Assembly (NCBI GenBank): GCA_036245525.1
Contig: BTPG01000006.1
Span: 91,716,450 to 91,780,449, forward strand
DNA: 64,000 bases
Direction of reading: 5' to 3'
DNA from: Semisulcospira habei
Taxonomy: Eukaryota > Mollusca > Gastropoda > Semisulcospiridae
Shown here: positions 56,969 to 64,000 of the stretch, one piece after another
Layout: every line of letters starts with the position of its first letter
Position numbering within the stretch: position 1 is the first letter of the stretch
The notes under the pieces: model-generated
Seen by the model: only the letters and a program-made list of their open reading frames with translations
The model's database searches: none
What the model was told of the DNA's origin: nothing
Made by a program: the position numbers and the translations under genes

Positions 56969-57182
56969 CCCTTTTAGCCCCGGATCCCTACAGCAGGAGA
57001 TGGATTGACCATGATAATTCAAGGGTAGTGCCAGATTAGCTTGGCGCCTGAAAGGCGCCAAGCTAATCTGGCACTACCCTTGAATTATCATGGTCAGCCC
57101 ATCTCCTGCAGCTGGTAGGCCCTAGATAGTCGTTAGGCAATACCTCCAAACTTTGAGAAATGGGGCCATGGGGCTAAAAGGG
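56969..57182. mobile_element. TTAA-bounded hairpin MITE, complete, inverse orientation
   Basis: TTAA at 56965-56968 and 57183-57186. Ends CCCTTTTAGCCCC/GGGGCTAAAAGGG, identical to the copy at 31679 with the longer flank on the right. Confidence 0.82.
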
Positions 57183-57441
57183 TTAACCCGTCCGATGTGC
57201 ACGTCTGGTTGTAACTAGTAGTTAAGTCAGTAGGTGCAAAACGTGCATGTGCCCTTATAACACCTTCACTGCCGCGAAAATACTGAACACCACCCAACCC
57301 GAAGGGGGCCGTCTGAGGATCTATGCCTCTTGCTGAAACCACTTAGTATCCATGTTCATTGGACGGCGTGGGTTACTTTTGCATCAACGACCTGGCATTG
57401 AAGGAGTTAATATGACACATATACTCGGCAAGATCGTTTAA

Positions 57442-57647
57442 CCATTTTAGCGCCGAATCCCTACAGCAGGTGATTGATTAACCATGATAATTCAAGGGTA
57501 GTGCCAGATTAGCTTGGCGCCTGAAGGCGCCAAGCTAATCTGGCACTACCCTTGAATTATCATGGTCAATCAATCTCCTGCAACTGGTACATAGTCATTA
57601 GGTAACACCTCCAAAATGTGAGAAATGGGACGTTGGGGTAAAAAGGG
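57442..57647. mobile_element. TTAA-bounded hairpin MITE
   Basis: TTAA at 57438-57441 and 57648-57651. Ends CCATTTTAGCGCC/GGGGTAAAAAGGG. Hairpin arms are essentially perfect, including GATTGATTAACCATGATAAT with its near-complement. Confidence 0.8.
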
Positions 57648-57659
57648 TTAACTAGAGGC

Positions 57660-58720
57660 GGGACACTGATCGAGTGGCCGCCTTGCCATTCCATCTCTCG
57701 TTCAGTACTGATACATTCACCGCCGTGAGATGGCCTTAGCTGCCTGTTCGGAGATAAACCCAAACAACTAGCTAACTAACTGATACATTCAGAACAATGT
57801 CAGAAGCTCGATCCCGACCGTCGTGAATCGAGGGTGGCGCCAGAATAGCACAGCGAAAAAACATATCCTGTTCTGTTGGCAGTTTGGATGGTTACACAAC
57901 AATATATTTACGAGAATTACGAAATGCAAAGTTTACAAATACAGCCTACCGAAATAAAGGGCCGGAATGACCACTGAACGAGGCGGACGCTGTAGCTTCA
58001 GTCGGGCTGTAGCAGTCGCTCAGTCCATAACAGTGTGTATGAATGCCTTGCGGTGTGTATGGATGTATGTATGACTGTGTGTATCGAGTGATGAAAGCCA
58101 ATCTCCCTGCCCCGCGGGACCAGATTAGCGCCTGCGTGTCTCAATATTGACTTGCTCAGATCCGGCCTTTCACAACGATCAATCACGCGCAAAACTGTTT
58201 CCACCTCAATGATTCCGACGCCTCCCCGCATTGACACTGTCACAGTGCACACAACCCCAGGGACTATATTATTGTCGTTTCGTCACACCACAGCCATGGG
58301 CAAGGGTAATATGATTATCTATACAGATACTGACCACGGAATAAACAACTCTGTGATTATATCTGCAAGTAAGTTTATCCTGCCCGAGACTCCGATACAC
58401 TCGCTGCTAAGCCATGCTGTACTGATTTTAGACTTAGGTGATACAGTTAAAAGGAAGTAGCTTAGCTATGCCTTGTGTTTGCTTGTTTAGAGTAAAGGCA
58501 GCCGACCATGAGAAAACTACTTCCATACAGATTCACTATGATGTACTGCTGCCTTCAACGTACCGCAGAGAGAACTAGCCATGAAATCGGACTTTTTCCT
58601 CCAGTGGGCAAATTATGATTGCCTTGGCGCCCGGACATACGCGTTTAATACAGACATGGAAGCAAATACCGTTAAAAAAAAAAAAAAAACTAAGAAGAGA
58701 GCCTGAAAACCCCTTCACCC
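57660..58720. other. Intergenic DNA
   Basis: No recognised gene. A fragment at 57830-57850 (GGTGGCGCCAGAATAGC) is a scrap of the TTAA hairpin family. Confidence 0.4.
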
Positions 58721-58727
58721 ATTAGAT

Positions 58728-58930
58728 CCTGAGGCTGATTTCTTTTAAAATTTGCTTATTGTCCTATGAAGGCTACATTAAACTGAGATTAGGAGATTGA
58801 GATCAACCATTTTAATTCAAGGGTGGTGCCAGAATAGCTTGGCGCCTGAAGCGCCAAGCTATTCTGGCACCACCCTTGAACTATCATAGTCAAATTAATT
58901 TCAAACAGCAGTGTATCAGGATGATAAGTG
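58728..58930. mobile_element. TTAA-type hairpin MITE, subfamily 2
   Basis: TTCA at the left and TTAA at 58931-58934. Termini CCCATTAGATCCTGAGGC and TATCAGGATGATAAGTG, as in the copy at 36659. Hairpin AGGGTGGTGCCAGAATAGCT and complement. Confidence 0.75.
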
Positions 58931-58939
58931 TTAAGTACA

Positions 58940-59440
58940 TGAAAAGTTAAAACACCAGCAAATTTACTTCAAGTAAATCAGTAGTACTGTACAACAGGCG
59001 TTTACAGGCATGAACGTAAACACTGCATGATAGGCGTAAACACCTATTTAATAGGTTATTGTACTGTGTTTGCTTCCGTGCCTGTCAGCCATAAACTCCA
59101 TGCAACTAATAACTTCCGGCGTCTCTGGTGAAACGTGATCAGTTTGGAAACAACCATAGTGCTGCATTGTTCTAACAGTAAAAAATAGGGGTTCCCAGTC
59201 AAATCTTCATTCAACTCTCCATTCCTGGCGACACGAGGAAGACAGCCAGAGTAAAGAAAGCCAAAGACATGAATGCCTCTAGGAAAGCTTAGGACACATG
59301 CTCCACTGAGTGGAATTTACATCAGTCCCTCCTCTATCATACACGAAGACGGATATTCAAGCTGAACATGGTACGAGTAATCTGAAGCCCAGCTGCACAT
59401 ATTTAAACTGCTTCAGTCCTGACACGCTACAATGAGATAG
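58940..59440. other. Intergenic DNA
   Basis: Nothing recognised. Confidence 0.4.
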
Positions 59441-59444
59441 AGGG

Positions 59445-59532
59445 ATCATGACAGTTCAAGGGTGGTGCCAGAATAGCTTGGCGCCTAGAGGCGCCAAGCT
59501 ATTCTGGCACCACCTTTGAATTATCATGGTCA
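59445..59532. mobile_element. TTAA-family hairpin, subfamily 2, ends decayed
   Basis: AGGGTGGTGCCAGAATAGCT pairs with AGCTATTCTGGCACCACCTT around GCGCCTAGAGGCGC. Clear TTAA ends are not visible. Confidence 0.7.
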
Positions 59533-60005
59533 CCGGGTCGGTCTCAGTCCAGAACTGTAATGCTGGCTTTACGGACAAGCCCCAAAGTTGGAATTTTAAC
59601 GCGGGCACAGTGTTCTAAGACGGTTTGCGAACTCAGCTGTAAAAATAGGACACAGACTTTCACATTTGGAATTTCAGTGATTTGTTCAGTGCACACATTG
59701 CTGTAGAACAAACGAGTCCAAACAGCGTCTACATAAAACTACGCCCAGTTGAGCCTGGCTTGTAAACTAACCATCGAAACACACAAACCCTTCCACCCCT
59801 AGCGCCACATGGCCCATTGGCACGATTTTTCCGTCACCACCTGAGCGCTATACGTACACATGACACGGGAGATGGACTGACAATCGACGATTTCCGATAA
59901 ACAGAGGTAAGTCAAATTTGGGACGAATTTCGACGAAAACAGTGGACTGATTAAAAGCCCGGGCAAAACGCGCGACTGACATGGCGTGTTTGTCCGTGCT
60001 TTTAA

Positions 60006-60211
60006 CACATTCTGCCCCAGGACTGAAATCCCCCAATTCGGAAGTTGCCCTCTGAAGGACTGTATTACAATTCTAGAGACAGATCGAGCATGATAGTTCA
60101 AGGGTGGTGCCAGAATAGCTTGGCGCCCCTAGGCGCCAAGCTATTCTGGCACCACCCTTGAACTATCATGCTCGATCCATGTCTTGCTGTGATGTGTCGG
60201 GGCTGAATGAG
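60006..60211. mobile_element. TTAA-bounded hairpin MITE, subfamily 2
   Basis: TTAA at 60002-60005 and 60212-60215. Ends CACATTCTGCCCC/GGGGCTGAATGAG. The hairpin GATCGAGCATGATAGTTCAA matches its complement almost fully, and both arms have GAGCATG rather than the usual GACCATG. Confidence 0.77.
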
Positions 60212-60553
60212 TTAATCCACCGTTTCTCATCGAAACACGTGCAATTATGACCTACTCCTGATTTTCGAACACCTACAATTACAAGACACGTTGCCTTATC
60301 AGTTTGAGTCTTCTTACCTTCAGGCTCAGTATGACAATATAGTATTTCGGCACCATTACTGCGCTGTCGTAGCCGATATATCGCAAGGCATGGCCCGTGA
60401 ATGGGCCCGAAGTAAACACTGTGTGCTCTGGCGTTCAAAGCACTGAGACGATCATGATCGCGGGTAAGGCGGAACGACAGAAGAATGACGACTTGATCAA
60501 CGCTGTAAGCGACCCCGCGCAGCTAGCCGCGCACCTGTCGTCTGCTAGAACTA

Positions 60554-60658
60554 CAACCTGTCGTCTGCTACAAGCATTTTTTTTTTTTTTTTTTTTTTGC
60601 GGCATTCAGTATTCACTACGACTAAAGTGCAAGAAATGCTTGTAGCAGACGACAGGTT
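60554..60658. repeat. 25-bp-arm hairpin with poly-T loop
   Basis: AACCTGTCGTCTGCTACAAG starts an arm (60554-60578) exactly complementary to 60634-60658. The loop holds about 20 T. A direct partial copy (CACCTGTCGTCTGCTAGAAC) precedes it at 60531. Confidence 0.85.
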
Positions 60659-60659
60659 A

Positions 60660-61460
60660 CCACCGGAGCGCCCAACGTTTTTCTCAGATCAGTATCTCCG
60701 CAAAGAGCCACTTTTCTGTACCACACTTAGAGTAAACATCTTAAGTGCCAGATTTTTTTACGCGGCTTTCGAGAAACTCGTGTAATTTGTCAGTTTTGCT
60801 GTACAGTCGTACAAATGGATGATCATCATCTTTACATTCCGAAACTGATGCGCCTCAGTACAATTTTAGAAAAAAAATATGAGTAAGCTGACCAAATTTG
60901 TAACCCTTTTTATCCTGACACACTTTTGCTTGTAATACATTTGACAATGATAGTTCAAGGGTGGTACCATAATAGCTTGGCGCCTCAGTACGCACTTGTA
61001 GTACACCGTTTTATAATGGGGGCAGATTCTCCGGAAATGCACCTGAAAGGATCACGAGCAACGTAAGGGGCGGCAGTGACTGGGATTAGCTCAAGCCATG
61101 GCTTTTCCACATTGCTTTTCTTTATTTTTAACAAACGTGACCAAAAGTCGAACAACTGCGGACTGAGGTAATACCCGACCATTGCAACTTTTAGTGTTAT
61201 GTGCACCAAACCCCTCCTATCACACGCGGGTTGCGGCGGCGTGGGGCGCGGCTTAACCTTTCACTTGCCAGTGAGCTGCCACAGTCCGGGGGCAGTGCCC
61301 TGGGTAATCCGGCCTCCCCTGTGCGGTTCTTGAAAGACGCACATCTGCAGTGGCCCAGATCGCGATCAGTCGCTAAAGCCTCAAATAGGTTACGATGAAT
61401 GACTCACTGTGATTCTTCTTCGTGGTAATGTTCAGTGCTATCTACGTCTGTGTATTTCAG
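60660..61460. other. Intergenic DNA with a truncated hairpin element
   Basis: AACCCTTTTATCCTGACAC at about 60902 begins a TTAA-type element that breaks off at about 60985 after AGCTTGGCGCCT. Only the left half is present. Nothing else recognised. Confidence 0.5.
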
Positions 61461-61465
61461 ATTAA

Positions 61466-61548
61466 CCCTTTGGGTGTCGGTATCGAATTTGGTCGAGGTG
61501 ATTCGTGAGGAATCACCTCGACCAAATTCGATACCGACAGCCAAAGGG
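61466..61548. mobile_element. Short TTAA-type hairpin, CCCTTTGGGTGTCGG subfamily
   Basis: TTAA at 61462-61465. The 83-bp element is almost one hairpin: CCCTTTGGGTGTCGGTATCG opens an arm that differs from its partner at one base. Same termini as 35938-36026 but an unrelated inner stem (GGTCGAGGTGATTC). Confidence 0.8.
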
Positions 61549-62028
61549 TTACACAGCCAGGATCTATAACATACAACTTTGTGGAGCCGATTCAACCATT
61601 TGTGCCCAGTGCAGTGGGGTACGGTCTGCATCCCTGCACCATGCACTTGCACACAGGTGTAAGTCCTTGTGAATCCCCCCTGTCTCGGACACTATAAGAT
61701 AAGATACGATTGCCATGTGTTTCATGTAAAAAAATACAAAAAAACAAACAGACAAACATTGGAATATGGTCTTGGTGTCAGTTATTAAAGACTAAAATAA
61801 TGTAACACCATTAATCATCACAGCATACATAAGGATGAAAACATGACATACACAACTGCTACCACAGCAATCATCACAATAGAAACGAGTTGTTCTGGCG
61901 AGGTAAACGAGGATACTCACGATCTGCATATTGGTTCCTTCAACGAAGGAGGTCATGGACGTCCAGTTTATGATGGGACAGTGCCAGGAACAGAATAATT
62001 CATAAAACCGGTGTATGCAGGTGGGGGG

Positions 62029-62099
<71 letters not shown>

Positions 62100-62285
62100 T
62101 GTGTGTGTGTGTGTGTCCGTGAGTGCCGGTGTGTGTGCGTGCTTGTGTATGTGGTGTATGTGTGTGTGTGTGGGGGGGGGTGGGGGTGTGTGTGTGTGTG
62201 TGTGTGGGGGGGGGGGGTATTCGGCAGCAGATCTGCGTGTGTGGCTAGTGGGAGGGGGGGGGGGAGAAGGGGGCGGTGTGTGTGT

Positions 62286-62316
<31 letters not shown>

Positions 62317-62322
62317 GGGGTT
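62029..62322. repeat. (GT)n and poly-G cluster
   Basis: Pure GT tracts broken by G runs of up to about 20. Open frames rich in Cys/Val and Gly here are artefacts. Confidence 0.95.
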
Positions 62323-62488
62323 CTAGTGTGCCTGTTTCCTGTCTATGACAGAATACAAAGCTTGAACAAACATCATTTATCTCCGCCCAATCCCAGATCT
62401 GTGATGTATATGGTTGTCACTTCAGTTTTTGCGCCGCTGACAAAAGGCCTCTTTTCGCTCCCACGCGCCAACTGAAGTTACTGAACTA

Positions 62489-62552
62489 CAAAAGGCATAA
62501 ATCCTCATGAGCCCCCGCGACTGCAGGGGCTCATGAGGATATATGTCTCTTG
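62489..62552. mobile_element. Hairpin, CATAAATCC variant
   Basis: AAAGGCATAAATCCTCATGA pairs with TCATGAGGATATATGTCTCT. TTAA-like flank further right (AGGATTAAAT). Confidence 0.65.
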
Positions 62553-62559
62553 CTGAGAA

Positions 62560-64000
62560 CAATTTGTATTTATGTTCCTTGAGCTGTTGTGTCTTCTCGT
62601 CGTTTAATGAACAAAAAAATCATCAAGAAAATATACGCCCAATGGCAGGTAAAGGATTAAATTGGAAGAGGCCAAACGCAGAGAGGCTGACGCTTACATG
62701 TCCATTTCACACACTTCTAAAAAACATAAATTTTGGTTAAATCTGCCACTGAAGGAGATAGATGTTGGTAAACAAATACTTACTGTCTACTGACCGTCAA
62801 AAAGAATTTTGCGGATATGTCTCGCTGTGTTTTTATTTTACGTGTGGAAATCGGCCGATTACGTGATCGCGACGTTTCGGACTTACATACCAAGGGGAAT
62901 TACTCAGCGCTGGACATACACACAGTTTTGGACTTAGCCGCAAAGCCGTGGCCGCGTGTTTACGAGTGGACGCCAATTTTTGCTACGCTAAATTCAAGAA
63001 TGGGGATTCCCCCTAGATTTAAAGAGGCGCGTCTCAGCTTTTAAAATTACAAAACATGTTCGTGATTATTTTAAAATTGTAGCGGCACGAGTCTGAAGAC
63101 AGACCCACCCTCGCTAATTTGAGACGTAACGGCCGGTAAATCAATTACTAACGCTGATTAACATTGCCTGTACATACGGTCCGTTTAAACTTGTATTGGC
63201 ATTGCTAGAAGACTTGAAGAAACCTGAAACGGAAGAAAGAAAACCTCCAAAATCACGTACAATTCTGTTTTGCCCCGAACTGTTCAAACAATTTCGAAAA
63301 TCGCAGCTGCAGATGTGACTGCGACGGTAATGACTGCTGTACATCCCTATCATCCTGCTTTTAGAAGACACGATGGCAGATCTGTTGTGTCTCGGAGCCC
63401 AACATTTTTTGCTGAACTTGTCCTTTGAATATTAGACTCAATTTCTTATTAGGAGAAAATAGGTTTTTCTCCAACACAAACATGAGAAGGAACCGACAGA
63501 TATTGAAACCTATCATCGGGAACATTTTCAGTTGCGGTATTTGAGTGGAAGTCTTGATTATCATTGGGTGTTGTGTGGGAGGGCCTGTTGGGGGAAGGGG
63601 GAAGGGCGGGGGGGCGAGGCCAATGGGGTTGGGTGTGTGGGAAGGGCCGGGGGAAATACTTACTTGTATTTTTTTTTCAAAAGATTTCATTTCCTTTATC
63701 CACTATTGGGGTATGGAGAAAAATATCAGTCAAAAGATTGATGCATAATTATTCGCTGATACATAATGACACAAACAGCACTGCCGCGGCCTTGACCTTC
63801 AAAATTGTGATCTAACTGTCTCGTCGTGCAAACGCGCTCTTTTGTTCATTTCTGTCAATGCAATAAATCTGAAGTAAATCAATTCAGTAATTTCGGATAT
63901 CTCACGTAAACAATTTTTTTTAATTAATTTTTTTAATCCAATATGGCCGCCATGACCCTGGCCTTGGTGATAACCATTTGCTTTCTCTTCAATGTACACA
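62560..64000. other. Intergenic DNA at the right end
   Basis: At 62883-62930 one arm of the GGGGAATT...CAGCGCTGG fold-back family occurs alone. G-rich stretch near 63585-63650. No gene recognised. Confidence 0.4.

Noticed and set aside
58152..58460. 102-residue frame as a gene candidate
   Set aside because: No recognisable domain, promoter, splice signal or repeat relationship, so chance is the simplest explanation.
62011..62475. Cys/Val/Gly-rich frame
   Set aside because: Microsatellite and poly-G translation only.

Overview
This is eukaryotic DNA, most likely from a mollusc and probably a gastropod. The gene structures (GT-AG introns, a 5'-TOP ribosomal-protein promoter), long AC/CT/TA microsatellites, LINEs of the CR1/L2 and RTE types, and a RAG1-N-terminus-like transposon of a kind I recall from Aplysia all point that way. 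The species assignment is inference. There are two recognisable host genes, and almost everything else is transposon-derived.

Host gene 1 is RPS11 on the + strand: four coding exons over about 13.4 kb (4929-18328) that splice to a 157-residue S11 protein. Its introns carry four copies of a C/D-box snoRNA with the U35 (SNORD35) guide sequence, two in intron 1 and one each in introns 2 and 3. U35 also sits in RPS11 in vertebrates, so the host-guest pairing looks ancient. Intron 3 also holds a transposon with an ORF resembling the zinc-binding N-terminal region of RAG1.

Host gene 2 is an N-terminal RASSF gene (RASSF9/10 type) on the - strand: three coding exons (45862-45665, 44680-44505, 43654-41668), 786 residues, with an N-terminal Ras-association domain, a coiled coil and a PDZ-ligand-like C-terminus.

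Layout. 1-4.9 kb: GC-rich decayed reading frames and SINE-like pieces. 4.9-18.4 kb: RPS11, its snoRNAs, intronic satellites, a hAT-like fragment and the N-RAG element. 18.4-28.4 kb: inverted repeats, a 1.5-kb long-TIR element and a large inverted duplication with LINE RT and RNase H fragments. 28.4-30.9 kb: decayed PIF/Harbinger element. 31-37.4 kb: hairpin elements and a 5'-truncated CR1/L2-like LINE. 37.4-41 kb: an RTE-like LINE with target duplications and a nested SINE-like insert. 41.4-45.9 kb: the RASSF gene. 45.9-64 kb: fold-back elements, another LINE, microsatellites and more hairpin elements.

A pervasive feature is a set of short elements folding into near-perfect hairpins. The largest family is about 210 bp, bounded by TTAA with CCC...GGG ends as in piggyBac elements. 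Within a copy the two arms match each other even where copies differ. Another perfect hairpin lies in frame inside the last coding exon of the RASSF gene.
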